A DNA stretch of 19,062 nucleotides from JACQNR01 sp049515175 (lineage in GTDB: Bacteria; Acidobacteriota; Terriglobia; UBA7540): the NCBI GenBank assembly GCA_049515175.1, contig JBEKUI010000060.1, positions 1-19,062 of the forward strand. Reading direction: 5' to 3'. The notes beneath the pieces are model-generated. The model was not told where the DNA came from and did no database searches. It saw only the letters and a program-made list of their open reading frames with translations. Within the stretch, counting starts at the first letter, position 1. Every line of letters begins with the position of its first letter. A program made the position numbers and the translations under genes. This document shows positions 1-8,172 of the stretch, piece after piece.

Positions 1-17
1 GCTCCGCCGTCCCGCCC

Positions 18-1511
18 CTACAACGTCCAGTCGGGGCGATAGGTGTCCGCGACGTATTGCTGCGCTTCCGAAGCGTTAACGATCTTCAGGTTGGAGCTGT
101 CCCAGTAGATTTTCTTTCCCGCGCGCAGGGCGACGTTGCCGAGCAGCAGCGCTTCCGTGATCGGCCCGGAGAAGCCGAAGTTCGCTCCTCCCGGCGCGCC
201 GCCTTTGCAGGCCTCAATCCATTCGCGATCGTGCCCGATCGAGCGCGGCAGGGTCTTGGGCGGCGGCTGGAAGGCTTTCATCTTTGATTCGGGAATCAGC
301 TTCGGATTTTCACCGGTGAAGCCGCACATGATCGTCCCCGCGTCGCCGATGAAGAAGAGGCCTTCCTTCTCCTCGCCCATTTCGCGCGTATCTTCGAGTT
401 CGTCGGGGCGAGGCGGCCTAAGCCCGCCGTCGTACCAGGTAAGCTTGACGGGAGGCATCTCGCCGCGTCCCGGGAATTTGAAATGGATGATGGAAGCGGC
501 GGGGAAGCTTTCTTTAAAGGCCAGCGTCGAGCTCGCTTCCACGCTCGTGGGCGGCCCCAGCTTCAGTACGCGGAAGATCGTGTCGAAGCTGTAGCACCCC
601 ATGTCTCCGATCGTCCCGGTGCCGAAATCAAACCAACCGCGCCACACAAAGGGCAGATAGACGTGATTGTAAGGGCGGGGCGGCGCAGGCGCGGTCCAGA
701 GATCCCAATCGAGCCCTTCCGGCACGGGCTCCGCGTTCGCCGGGCGCTCGATCCCCTGCGGCCAGAACGGCCGGCTCGACCAATTGATGACGCGGCGCAC
801 CGGGCCGATTGCGCCCGCCCAGATCCATTCGCAAAGCAGGCGAGTGGCCTCGGAGGCCTGATTGCCCGTGGCAACCTGCGTTGCCAACTTCGTCTCCCGC
901 GCTACTTCCGCCACGCGGCGCGCCTCGGCGATGGAATGCGTGAGGGGCTTCTGGCAGAAAACGTGTTTGCCTTTCTTCATCGCCGCAATCGAGATCGTCG
1001 CGTGGGCGTGGTCGGGTGTACCAATGATGATCGCGTCGATGTCCTTTTCTTTTTCCAGCAACTCGCGGAAGTCGTTGTAAACCGCACAGCCGCGGTATTG
1101 GCCGGAGGGCGTCTTGAGGCCATAGTAGGCCTCGACCAGCCGCCGCGCCGGCTCGCGCCCGCAAACGCAACCTTTCCAGTCGGCGCCCCAGTTCGCGTTG
1201 CCCAGCAACTCGCGCTCCTTGTCGCGGATTTCGTTGTCGCCCCACTCGGAGTAATTGCTCGACTCCCGATTGACGTCGCAGACCGCGACGACCTGGATGT
1301 CGGCGTGCGGCAGGAATTCCATCATCACCCGCGTGCCCTGCGACCCGACGCCGATGCAGGCAACGTTGAGCCGCGCGCTCGGGGGCGCGTAACCCGGCCC
1401 GCCGAGAACGCTGCGCGGAACGATCGTCAAGGCCGCGGCCGCCGTGGACGCTTCGGCGAGGAACTTGCGCCGGGAAATATGTTTGGCGGAATTAGTGCGT
1501 GAGGATTTCAT
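18..1511 (-). CDS. Tat-exported Gfo/Idh/MocA family oxidoreductase
   Basis: Predicted NAD(P)-dependent sugar/polyol-type dehydrogenase of 497 residues, substrate unknown. The N-terminus has a twin-arginine signal (SRRKFL, residues 13-18) followed by an Ala-rich hydrophobic stretch, so export of the folded protein is likely. A Rossmann motif GVGSQG lies at 54-59, TPDHAHA at 165-171, and CQKP at 186-189 replaces the usual EKP; its Lys is the family's expected catalytic residue. The C-terminal half (GDMGCYSFD, then a Trp-rich region) resembles the Tat-type members common in Acidobacteria, Planctomycetes and Verrucomicrobia. I chose the ATG at 1509-1511 because GGAGGG (plus strand 1519-1524) sits 7 bases upstream and because it places the Tat motif near the N-terminus; an in-frame ATG at 1683-1685 would add 58 unlikely residues. 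It is divergent from tlyA and shows no functional link to it. Confidence 0.9.
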   Translation of the reverse strand: MKSSRTNSAKHISRRKFLAEASTAAAALTIVPRSVLGGPGYAPPSARLNVACIGVGSQGTRVMMEFLPHADIQVVAVCDVNRESSNYSEWGDNEIRDKERELLGNANWGADWKGCVCGREPARRLVEAYYGLKTPSGQYRGCAVYNDFRELLEKEKDIDAIIIGTPDHAHATISIAAMKKGKHVFCQKPLTHSIAEARRVAEVARETKLATQVATGNQASEATRLLCEWIWAGAIGPVRRVINWSSRPFWPQGIERPANAEPVPEGLDWDLWTAPAPPRPYNHVYLPFVWRGWFDFGTGTIGDMGCYSFDTIFRVLKLGPPTSVEASSTLAFKESFPAASIIHFKFPGRGEMPPVKLTWYDGGLRPPRPDELEDTREMGEEKEGLFFIGDAGTIMCGFTGENPKLIPESKMKAFQPPPKTLPRSIGHDREWIEACKGGAPGGANFGFSGPITEALLLGNVALRAGKKIYWDSSNLKIVNASEAQQYVADTYRPDWTL

Positions 1512-1634
1512 AACTATTCCCTCCACGATGCTATGTTTCCCACGCATTCCTATCGCATCTGGCGAGGAAAAACAAATGAGTTTCCCTGTTCGCGCCTTTC
1601 GTTCTGACCTTTTTGGCAGTACGCTACTCGTGGC

Positions 1635-2393
1635 ATGGGAAACCGCCCGGCGGCGAAACTTCGCGTCGATCATCTGCTCGTCCAACGCGGGTTGGCGGAC
1701 TCGCGCGAGAAGGCGCAGGCGATGATTCTTGCGGGCCAGGTGCTGGCCGGCGAGCAGAAGGTGGAGAAGTGTGGCGCGCTGGTGGCGGCCGAAGCTACGC
1801 TCCGTATTCTAGGCGAAGCGCCCCGGTACGCGAGCCGCGGCGGCATCAAGCTGGAAGGCGCACTCGAACACTTCCGCGTGGATCCGGAAGGGAAGATCTG
1901 CCTCGATATCGGCGCCTCGACCGGCGGCTTCACGGATTGCCTGCTCCAGCACGGCGCCGCGCAGGTCGTCGCCCTGGATGTCGGAACCAACCAGCTCGAT
2001 TGGAAGTTGCGCCGCGACCCGCGCGTAAAAGTGCTGGAGAAAACCAACGCGCGTTATATCACTCCCGCGCAGGTGGGGAGCCCGGTCGAGCTGGTGACGA
2101 TGGATGTTTCGTTTATTTCGGCCACCAAGATTCTTCCCGCCGTGCCCCCGCTCCTCGCGGCGAGCGCCGAGGCTTTGGTGCTCGTGAAGCCACAATTCGA
2201 GGCTGGGCGCGGACAGGTGGGGAAGGGCGGGATCGTCCGCGAGGCACGGCTTCATCAGGAGGCCATCGCCAAGGTTTCGCGCAGCCTGCTGGAGCTCGGA
2301 TTCCGCCAGGTGGCTTCCACCGAAAGCTCTCTGCCCGGCGCGGGCGGCAACCGGGAGTTCTTCCTCTATGCAATTTGGGGAAAACACGCCTAG
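1635..2393 (+). CDS. tlyA: TlyA-family rRNA 2'-O-methyltransferase (S4 + FtsJ-like domains)
   Basis: A 252-residue protein with the TlyA architecture: an N-terminal S4 RNA-binding domain (about residues 8-65, beginning RVDHLLVQRGL) followed by an FtsJ/RrmJ-type SAM methyltransferase. The junction YASRGGIKLEGAL (65-77) is typical. The SAM loop is DIGASTGGFTDCLL (91-104), followed by MDVSFIS (156-162), KPQFE (185-189) and EFFLY (241-245). These fit the K-D-K-E tetrad of 2'-O-methyltransferases (K72, D156, K185, E241). Family members methylate cytidine 2'-OH in 23S rRNA, and some also in 16S rRNA; which target applies here cannot be read from sequence. The ATG at 1635 lacks a strong Shine-Dalgarno site. 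nadK follows 40 bases later on the same strand. Confidence 0.93.
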   Translation: MGNRPAAKLRVDHLLVQRGLADSREKAQAMILAGQVLAGEQKVEKCGALVAAEATLRILGEAPRYASRGGIKLEGALEHFRVDPEGKICLDIGASTGGFTDCLLQHGAAQVVALDVGTNQLDWKLRRDPRVKVLEKTNARYITPAQVGSPVELVTMDVSFISATKILPAVPPLLAASAEALVLVKPQFEAGRGQVGKGGIVREARLHQEAIAKVSRSLLELGFRQVASTESSLPGAGGNREFFLYAIWGKHA

Positions 2394-2433
2394 AATAACT
2401 GCGCTTCGATTCCCGAAGTTGTAGGGAGGAGCC

Positions 2434-3324
2434 GTGGGGCTACCCTCTCAGGTTGTACCTATGCCCATCAAACGCGTCGGCATCGTTTCCAAACCCAAGA
2501 AAACGGAAATCCGCGAAGTCGTTCCGCCGCTCATCGCCTGGCTGCGCGAGCGCGCGATTGAAGTGTTCATCGACAAGGAAACCGCCTCCATCGTCGAGAG
2601 CCCGGCGCGGCCGGTCAGCCGCAACGAAATGGCCGGCATGGTCGACTTGCTCGTCGTGCTGGGCGGCGATGGGACGCTGCTGGCGACAGCGCGGGCACTC
2701 AATCGAAAGCCCGTACCCCTTCTGGCCGTCAACCTGGGCGGGCTGGGATTCCTTACCGTGATCACCCGCGACGATATTTACCCGGCGTTGGAAAGCGTGC
2801 TCGCCGGCCAGTCGCAGATCGAGCGGCGCGTGCAGATCGAAGGCGAGCTGGTGCGCGCCGACGAAGTTATCTCGTCATTTCTGGCGCTCAACGACGTGGT
2901 GCTGAATAAGGGCGCGATCGCGCGAATCCTCGATTTCGATGTCCTCGTGGACGGCCGCTTGATCTCCACCTACAAAGCGGACGGCTTGATTGTTTCCACT
3001 CCCACCGGCTCGACGGCCTATTCGCTCGCCGCCGGCGGCCCCATCGTCGCGCCCGCGGTGGCGGCCTTCATCGTCACGCCCATTTGTGCGCACACCCTCA
3101 CCCTCCGCCCTCTCGTCCTGCCCGACACGGCGCAAATCGAGATCACGGTCAAAAGCCAGCGCGAAGCCGCCTACTTGACTGTCGATGGCCAGGTCGGCCT
3201 CGCCTGCCACAGCGACGACAGCGTGCGCCTGCGCAAAGCCTCCTCCTATGTGGAGATCGTCCAGCCCCCCACCAAAGATTATTTCGAAATCCTGCGGCAG
3301 AAACTCAAGTGGGGAGAGAGGTAG
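2434..3324 (+). CDS. nadK: NAD kinase
   Basis: ATP- (or polyphosphate-) dependent phosphorylation of NAD to NADP in the cytosol. The 296-residue protein shows the diagnostic GGDGTLL (77-83), NLGGLGFL (100-107), ALNDVVLNKG (151-160) and DGLIVSTPTGSTAYSLAAGGP (183-203), all in the expected order, and the length is normal. The start is ambiguous: GTG at 2434 follows a purine-rich GGGAGGA (2424-2430) closely; ATG at 2461 would begin MPIKRVGIV, which looks like a typical family N-terminus but has no clear ribosome-binding site. A TAGAAT hexamer at 2391-2396, overlapping the tlyA stop, could be a -10 element, although I find no -35. The neighbouring downstream WG-repeat gene starts 34 bases later. 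Confidence 0.95.
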   Translation: MGLPSQVVPMPIKRVGIVSKPKKTEIREVVPPLIAWLRERAIEVFIDKETASIVESPARPVSRNEMAGMVDLLVVLGGDGTLLATARALNRKPVPLLAVNLGGLGFLTVITRDDIYPALESVLAGQSQIERRVQIEGELVRADEVISSFLALNDVVLNKGAIARILDFDVLVDGRLISTYKADGLIVSTPTGSTAYSLAAGGPIVAPAVAAFIVTPICAHTLTLRPLVLPDTAQIEITVKSQREAAYLTVDGQVGLACHSDDSVRLRKASSYVEIVQPPTKDYFEILRQKLKWGER

Positions 3325-3358
3325 GAAGAATGCAGCAGCCAGTGGACATTCATCAGGA

Positions 3359-4423
3359 ATGAAAGCGGGTCTCTCGATGTTGCCAGAAGTCATCAGCACG
3401 ATCAACCGCTATGGAGAAAGCCCCAAAATCCAGCTTGCGCAGGAGTTCTACCTTTGTCGCTGGATTTCACCCTCCTTTTGGGGCGCGCTCTTCGTTGCGC
3501 TCGCGGCTGTCGTCAGCACGTTGGGATTCGCAACGACCTATTCCTTAATCAACCCCAAATCCGGATATATAGACAAAACAGGAAACGTAGTTATCAAGCC
3601 GAGATTTGATTGGGCGGGGTCGTTTTCGGAGGGGCTGGCACCCGTCAGAATAAAGGGCAAACACGGGTACATCAATAAGAGCGGCAACGTCGTCATCGGA
3701 CCCACCTATATGGAGGCGGAACAGTTTCGCGAGGGGCTCGCGCCAGTCGCCATGAATGGAAAGTGGGGCTACATCGACAGCAAAGGAAGAATGGTGATCC
3801 AACCGCAATTCGACTTGGCAGAGCCATTCTCTGAAGGCTTGGCACGGGTGCTGTTTCAGGACAAATACCGATTCATAAACCACAGTGGGGACACCGTTCT
3901 CGTACCCAAATTGGACTGGTGTGGATCGTTCAGCGAAGGACTCGCCGTCGGCGGAATCAGCCACAGGATTGTATTTATCGACAAAACAGGCAACGTCATC
4001 ATCGAAGTCCCCGGAACCTGGGCCGAGCCCTTCTCCGATGGCCTAGCACTTGTAAACGCGGGCAAGCCATTCGGCTATCGGTATGGTTACATCGACAAGT
4101 CGGGTAAGATGGCTATCGAACCTCGGTATGAGTGGGCGGAGCCCTTCTCGGAAGGCCTCGCCGCAGTTAACATCGGCAGAAAGTGGGGTTACATCGACAC
4201 GTCGGGACGACTTGTGGTCCAACCTCGATTTGATTATGCGGGCCTTTTCTCCGAAGGTATGGCTGTCGTGGCGACTGCGCGAAAGACTTCATTCATCGAC
4301 AAGGCAGGCAGAGAGGTGCTTCAGATCAAGTACGAACTCGTCGATCCGTTTTCGGAGGGACTTGCCCTCTTCACCATCGAAGAGAAACACGAAGGTCATC
4401 CCCAGTCCTCACCACGTCCCTGA
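3359..4423 (+). CDS. Membrane-anchored WG-repeat protein
   Basis: Function unknown. From this start the protein has 354 residues. A hydrophobic segment (about 40-62, FWGALFVALAAVVSTLGF...) should act as an uncleaved anchor or signal, putting the rest outside the cytoplasmic membrane. The remainder is about eight units of roughly 34 residues with the WG-repeat pattern: (G)Y/F-I-D/N-K-x-G-x-V-V-I-x-P-x-F/Y-x-x-A-x-x-F-S-E-G-L-A. The Y/F-I-D/N blocks begin near 70, 104, 138, 172, 206, 243, 278 and 312. The array ends directly after FSEGLALFTIEEK with a short polar tail. By eye the gene is less GC-rich than its neighbours. The start is uncertain: ATG 3359 overlaps the stop of a ten-codon reading frame, and ATG 3377 is an alternative. 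WG-repeat proteins have varied or unknown roles, so no function is assigned. Confidence 0.85.
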   Translation: MKAGLSMLPEVISTINRYGESPKIQLAQEFYLCRWISPSFWGALFVALAAVVSTLGFATTYSLINPKSGYIDKTGNVVIKPRFDWAGSFSEGLAPVRIKGKHGYINKSGNVVIGPTYMEAEQFREGLAPVAMNGKWGYIDSKGRMVIQPQFDLAEPFSEGLARVLFQDKYRFINHSGDTVLVPKLDWCGSFSEGLAVGGISHRIVFIDKTGNVIIEVPGTWAEPFSDGLALVNAGKPFGYRYGYIDKSGKMAIEPRYEWAEPFSEGLAAVNIGRKWGYIDTSGRLVVQPRFDYAGLFSEGMAVVATARKTSFIDKAGREVLQIKYELVDPFSEGLALFTIEEKHEGHPQSSPRP

Positions 4424-4502
4424 TTCTGCCAGGGCAAGGACTTCGCATGTCTTCCGCCAGGTGTCCGTCAGAAGGGCCTCTCCAAGGTGCGGGGTAGATC
4501 TG

Positions 4503-4551
4503 CTTGCGTTTACTGCTTTCTTCCCTCTGCTTACTGCCTTCTGCCTACTCG
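4503..4551. repeat. Degenerate 7-base tandem array between the WG gene and lysA
   Basis: Pyrimidine-rich 7-base units run in phase: CTTGCGT (4503), TTACTGC (4510), TTTCTTC (4517), CCTCTGC (4524), TTACTGC (4531), CTTCTGC (4538), CTACTCG (4545). The consensus is about YTWCTGC. It fills the 3' part of the 121-base convergent spacer, and its last unit contains the lysA stop codon (CTA at 4545-4547). I see no hairpin with a T-tract here. Confidence 0.6.
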
Positions 4552-5789
4552 ATTTCTTCTCCCGCCATCAGGTCTTCCAGCCGTTCGCGGGGGCGGATGA
4601 GTTGGGCGCGGTCGCCGTCGATGAGGATCTCGGCGGGGCGCGGGCGGGTGTTGTAGTTGGAAGCGAGCACGTAACCGTAGGCGCCGGTGGTAAGGATGGC
4701 CAGCAGGTCGCCGGGCTGGACGTCGGGCAGGGCGCGGTCCTGCGCCAGGAAATCGCCGGTCTCGCAGAGCGGTCCGACGACGTCCGCGGTGAGCGTCTCC
4801 GCCGGGCGGCGCTGTACCGGAACAATTTCGTGGTAGGAGCCGTAGAGGGTGGGGCGCATCAGGTCGTTCATTCCTGCATCGACCACGATGAAGTTCTTCT
4901 GCTGGTTGCGCTTCACGTAAAGGACGCGCGCCAGCAGGACTCCGGCGTCGCCCACGATGGCGCGGCCGGGCTCGATGATCAGGCGATGTGGCCCACCGCG
5001 CAATTTCTCGGCGAGGCTGGTGAAGAGTCGATCGAGCGCCAGCGGCTGCTCGTCGGCGTAACGAATCCCGAAGCCGCCGCCGATATCGAGGAATTCCGGC
5101 GCGAGGCCCTCGCCACGAATCGCCCGCGCGACTTGCAGAATTTCATCTAGGGCTTTGAGGAAAGGTTCGACTTCCAGAATTTGCGATCCGATGTGGCAGG
5201 CAACGCCGCGCACCCGCAGCCACTCCGAACGCGCTGCGCGGCGGTAGAGTTCGACGGCTTCGTCCCTGGGCACGCCGAACTTGTGAACGATCTGGCCGGT
5301 GGAAATGTAAGGGTGAGTCTCGGCGACGACGTCCGGGTTGACGCGAATCGAAACCGGCGCGGCCTTGCCGAGAGCGCGGGCGCGCTGCTCGATGACCTCC
5401 AGCTCGCCCGCCGATTCCACGTTGAACATCAGGATGCCGGCGCTGAGTCCGGCGTCGATCTCCGCTGCCGTCTTGCCCACGCCGGAGAAGACGACGCGCG
5501 CGGGATCAGCCCCCACGCGACGCACGCGGGCCAGTTCGCCGCCGGAAACGATATCGAAGCCGGCGCCCGCCTCGCGTAGCAGGCTCAAGATCTTCAGACT
5601 GAAATTCGCCTTGACGGAATAGCAGATCAGGCTGGGAATGTTGGCCAAGCCCGCGGCTAGCCGCCGGTAGTTTTCCAGAATGCGGCTGCGGCTGTACACG
5701 TAAGTGGGAGTGTCGAAGCGGCCGGCCACGCCTTCTAGCGGGAAGGCCTCACAATGCAGCTGGTCGGCTTGATAGTGAAAGGATTCCAT
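4545..5789 (-). CDS. lysA: Diaminopimelate decarboxylase
   Basis: PLP-dependent enzyme that decarboxylates meso-diaminopimelate to L-lysine, the last step of lysine synthesis. The 414-residue protein is a full-length fold-III decarboxylase. Visible motifs: YSVKAN with the PLP lysine K60, HIGSQI (199-204), GGGFG (237-241) binding PLP phosphate, EPGRAIV (273-279), CETGD (342-346) with the catalytic cysteine C342, and TGAYGY (368-373). CETGD and HIGSQ favour DapDC over arginine or ornithine decarboxylases. The ATG at 5787-5789 has no strong Shine-Dalgarno site. The upstream gene on the same strand (GAF-SpoIIE phosphatase) ends 83 bases away, and the intervening spacer is 7-base periodic, so co-transcription is possible but not shown. 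Confidence 0.96.
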   Translation of the reverse strand: MESFHYQADQLHCEAFPLEGVAGRFDTPTYVYSRSRILENYRRLAAGLANIPSLICYSVKANFSLKILSLLREAGAGFDIVSGGELARVRRVGADPARVVFSGVGKTAAEIDAGLSAGILMFNVESAGELEVIEQRARALGKAAPVSIRVNPDVVAETHPYISTGQIVHKFGVPRDEAVELYRRAARSEWLRVRGVACHIGSQILEVEPFLKALDEILQVARAIRGEGLAPEFLDIGGGFGIRYADEQPLALDRLFTSLAEKLRGGPHRLIIEPGRAIVGDAGVLLARVLYVKRNQQKNFIVVDAGMNDLMRPTLYGSYHEIVPVQRRPAETLTADVVGPLCETGDFLAQDRALPDVQPGDLLAILTTGAYGYVLASNYNTRPRPAEILIDGDRAQLIRPRERLEDLMAGEEIE

Positions 5790-5791
5790 GG

Positions 5792-5833
5792 GTCAGTTGT
5801 TTGCTGCGCGTTGTCCGTGGCTTGCTGTCATTG
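5792..5833. repeat. Degenerate 7-base array upstream of lysA
   Basis: Six consecutive 7-base units begin with G: GTCAGTT (5792), GTTTGCT (5799), GCGCGTT (5806), GTCCGTG (5813), GCTTGCT (5820), GTCATTG (5827). They occupy the spacer immediately upstream of the lysA start. The units are more degenerate than in the other arrays; the regular G and recurring T at fixed phase are the evidence. Confidence 0.45.
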
Positions 5834-5872
5834 GCCGAACTGCGGCTGAGTCAACCGCCCCAAGCCCGCTCC

Positions 5873-7627
5873 TCAGCGGACGCGAAAAAGCAGTAAGGTC
5901 TGGTCGTCGCGTCGCGGCTCTCCGGCTTCGTGGCGCGTGATCTCGGCAAACGTTTTTTCCAGAATCTCGCTGATCGGGCGCGAGGCGTTCTCGCGAAGAA
6001 CATTTTCCAGCCGGCGCGCGCCAAACTCTTCGTGGTTGGCGTTCGCCGCTTCGATGAGGCCGTCGGAAAAGAAGGCGAGCACGTCGCCCCTCTCCAGCGT
6101 CACCGAGGTCGCCTCATAATCCACATTTTCGAGGAGGCCCAACGGCACACCCTCGGCGCGGATCACGCGTGAATGCCCGCGCCGCACCAGGACAGGCAGC
6201 GGCATGCCGGCGTTCACGAGGTGCAGGGCGCGCGTTCTCGGCTCCCAAAGGGCGTAAGCCAGCGTCACAAAGTGGCCTTCGATGCGCCGCTCGACGAGCA
6301 TGCGGTTCAGCTCCCGCAGCGCTTGGGGGAGCGGCAGGCGGAGGGGCGCCATGCTGCGCACAATGCCCAGCGTCATTGCGCCGTAGAGCGCCGCCGGGGC
6401 GCCTTTGCCGCTCACGTCACCGATGACCAGGAGGTGCCGGTCCTTGCCGTATTTCAGGAAATCGTAGAGGTCGCCGCCCAGCTCGCGGGCGGGCAGGAAG
6501 CGCGCGCAGACTTCCAGGCCGGGGATGACCGGGCAGAGCGCCGGCATCAGGTGGAGCTGAATCTCGCGCGCCCGCGCCAGATCGCGTTCCAGGCGCGCCT
6601 CGCTGCGGACGACCTGGTCGTAAAGGCGCGCGTTCTCAATCGCCACCGCGATTTGCGGCGCCAGCGTGGAAAGAAGCCGGACGTGCTCCTCGGTGAAGTA
6701 GTTCAAATGCGGGCTCTCGAGGTCGATGATGCCGATCACCCGGTCATGATAGAGGAGGGGCACGGTCATCTCCGAGCGCGTTTCGGGATTGACGCTGATA
6801 TAGCGCGCGTCCTTGCTGACGTCGGGCACGACCACGGCCTGCCGCAGGCTGGCGGCGGCGCCCACGATCCCCTGCTCAAACGACACGCTGCACAGGTCGG
6901 GAAGGCGCTCGTCCTGCTTGAGGGAGATGACCGCGTTGTAGCTTTTGGATTGCTCGTCACCCAGCAGAATGGTGAAGCGATGGTAGTCGATGAGCTGTTT
7001 AGTGAGAGTCCCCACCTTGCGCAGAAGTCGGTTGAGGACCAGCTCCGAGCTCAGCTCGCGGCTGATCTCGTTGAGCAGTTGCAGGGCTTTCGCCTGGCGG
7101 ACGCTGCGCCGGTAGAGCCGGGCGTTTTCGATCGCCATGGCGATGCGACCGGCTAGCAGCTCCAGCAGGTTCTGATGCTGCTCGGTAAAGAAATCCGGCC
7201 AGGGCGCTTCCAGGTCCACGATGCCGATCAGCCGGTTCTTGGCGATGAGGGGAACCGACAGCTCGGAGCGCACCGAGGGGAGCGACTGGATGTAGGCAGG
7301 ATCCTTCCGAACGTCGCCCACGCGGACGGAGCGGCGCGTGGCGGCGGCGCGCCCGACGATCCCCTCCCCAACCTTGATCCTCAAGGTTTTGACGCTTTCC
7401 TCGGGGTGGCCCCGGCTGAAGCGCACGCGCAATTCCTGCCGCTTTTCGTTGAGCAGGAGAATGGCAAACACTTCGTAGTCGATCACGCGCTTGACGAGCT
7501 CGCCGATGCGCACCATGAGCTCGTCGAAGTCGAGCGTGGAGTTCGCGCTCTCGCCGGCCTCGAGCAACAAGGTGAGCAGTTCGGTCAGCTCCAACGGACG
7601 TGCGGCGGGAGAGAGTGTTTTACTCAC
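5873..7627 (-). CDS. GAF-GAF-SpoIIE (PPM-type) serine/threonine phosphatase
   Basis: Predicted cytosolic signalling phosphatase of 584 residues, RsbU-like in layout. Two GAF sensor domains (about 30-170 and 200-338) each end in the same segment, (A)MAIENARLY / VAIENARLY. A helical linker (LERDLARAREIQLHLMPA, 346-363) leads to a PP2C/SpoIIE domain with metal-binding signatures ELGGDLYDF (382-390), IGDVSGKGAPAAL (402-414), FFSDGLIEA (519-527) and DDQTLLLF (574-581). The expected acidic residues are present, so it should be active, probably on an anti-anti-sigma-factor-type phosphoprotein. No such partner gene is adjacent, so the target is unknown. No transmembrane segment is visible. The start is GTG (CAC at 7625-7627); a weak AGGG lies upstream. 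Confidence 0.93.
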   Translation of the reverse strand: MSKTLSPAARPLELTELLTLLLEAGESANSTLDFDELMVRIGELVKRVIDYEVFAILLLNEKRQELRVRFSRGHPEESVKTLRIKVGEGIVGRAAATRRSVRVGDVRKDPAYIQSLPSVRSELSVPLIAKNRLIGIVDLEAPWPDFFTEQHQNLLELLAGRIAMAIENARLYRRSVRQAKALQLLNEISRELSSELVLNRLLRKVGTLTKQLIDYHRFTILLGDEQSKSYNAVISLKQDERLPDLCSVSFEQGIVGAAASLRQAVVVPDVSKDARYISVNPETRSEMTVPLLYHDRVIGIIDLESPHLNYFTEEHVRLLSTLAPQIAVAIENARLYDQVVRSEARLERDLARAREIQLHLMPALCPVIPGLEVCARFLPARELGGDLYDFLKYGKDRHLLVIGDVSGKGAPAALYGAMTLGIVRSMAPLRLPLPQALRELNRMLVERRIEGHFVTLAYALWEPRTRALHLVNAGMPLPVLVRRGHSRVIRAEGVPLGLLENVDYEATSVTLERGDVLAFFSDGLIEAANANHEEFGARRLENVLRENASRPISEILEKTFAEITRHEAGEPRRDDQTLLLFRVR

Positions 7628-7704
7628 ACTTCACGCCCTGTCGGAACGGCCGCAGCCGGAATGGCCCACTCCCCTGAGCTCGTCATTTGCATGGCAGAAC
7701 ATTC

Positions 7705-7713
7705 ATTGTAACA
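7705..7713 (-). promoter_or_regulatory. Candidate extended -10 for the GAF-SpoIIE gene
   Basis: Reading the minus strand, TGT followed by TACAAT (5 of 6 to TATAAT) gives an extended -10 about 80 bases upstream of the GTG start. No convincing -35 hexamer is seen. The overlapping plus-strand TAACAT (7709-7714), 16 bases after TTGCAT (7687-7692), could serve the divergent metallopeptidase gene. Confidence 0.4.
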
Positions 7714-7790
7714 TACGGCTCGGATTGACCTTTCGGGCGCGCGGATCAGCCGGGCAAGCTTGCGGAAGCGCGCGAACTCTGGGCGCTGCG

Positions 7791-8129
7791 ATGGATCGCG
7801 AAGAATTCGACCGGATCGTTGCCGAGGCCGTGGCTCAGCTTCCCAGGGTCTTTCGGGAGCGGCTGAGTAACGTCGCCATCGTTGTGGAAGACAGGCCCCG
7901 CGGGGAGGAAGGCCGCGACCGCTCTCTGATGGGCCTCTTCCACGGCGTTCCGCTGACGGAGAAATCGACGTTCCAGTCGTCGGGGCCGGACCGCGTCGAA
8001 ATCTATCAGAAAAACATCGAGGCGGTGTGCCGGACGAAAAGAGAGATTCGCTCGGAGATCCGCGCCACGCTCCTCCACGAGCTCGGCCACTACTTCGGGT
8101 TGAGTGAGGAAGAGCTTTCGGACATCTGA
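7791..8129 (+). CDS. Small HExxH zincin-like (putative metallopeptidase) protein
   Basis: A 112-residue cytosolic protein of the small family usually annotated as putative Zn-dependent metallopeptidase (minimal MMP-like, PF06262 type). The C-terminus has the zinc motif HELGH (96-100) in RATLLHELGHYFGLSEEEL, followed by an acidic residue that may be the third ligand. The central segment LMGLFHGVPLTEKS is typical of this family. Biological substrate and activity are unproven for these proteins. The ATG at 7791 is chosen because upstream in-frame codons lie in the divergent promoter region and the family begins at about this point; no strong Shine-Dalgarno is present. tsaB starts 43 bases downstream. 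Confidence 0.85.
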   Translation: MDREEFDRIVAEAVAQLPRVFRERLSNVAIVVEDRPRGEEGRDRSLMGLFHGVPLTEKSTFQSSGPDRVEIYQKNIEAVCRTKREIRSEIRATLLHELGHYFGLSEEELSDI

Positions 8130-8158
8130 CGTCGGAAGGGCGGCGGGAGCACCTGCCG

Positions 8159-8164
8159 TATAAT
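8159..8164 (+). promoter_or_regulatory. Consensus -10 hexamer just upstream of tsaB
   Basis: A perfect TATAAT ends nine bases before the tsaB ATG (8173). I find no -35 at 16-18 bases. If used, transcription would start within a few bases of the ATG, giving a leaderless or nearly leaderless tsaB mRNA, which agrees with the absence of a good ribosome-binding site. Confidence 0.4.
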
Positions 8165-8172
8165 GGTTCGGA

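Noticed and set aside
483..1502. Long plus-strand open frame opposite the oxidoreductase gene
   Set aside because: It is antisense to a clear gene, Arg/Gly-rich with no recognisable motif, as expected by chance at this GC content.
3185..3358. Longer N-terminus for the WG-repeat protein
   Set aside because: The extension is out-of-frame nadK sequence, Ser/Ala/Pro-rich and without conservation signals.
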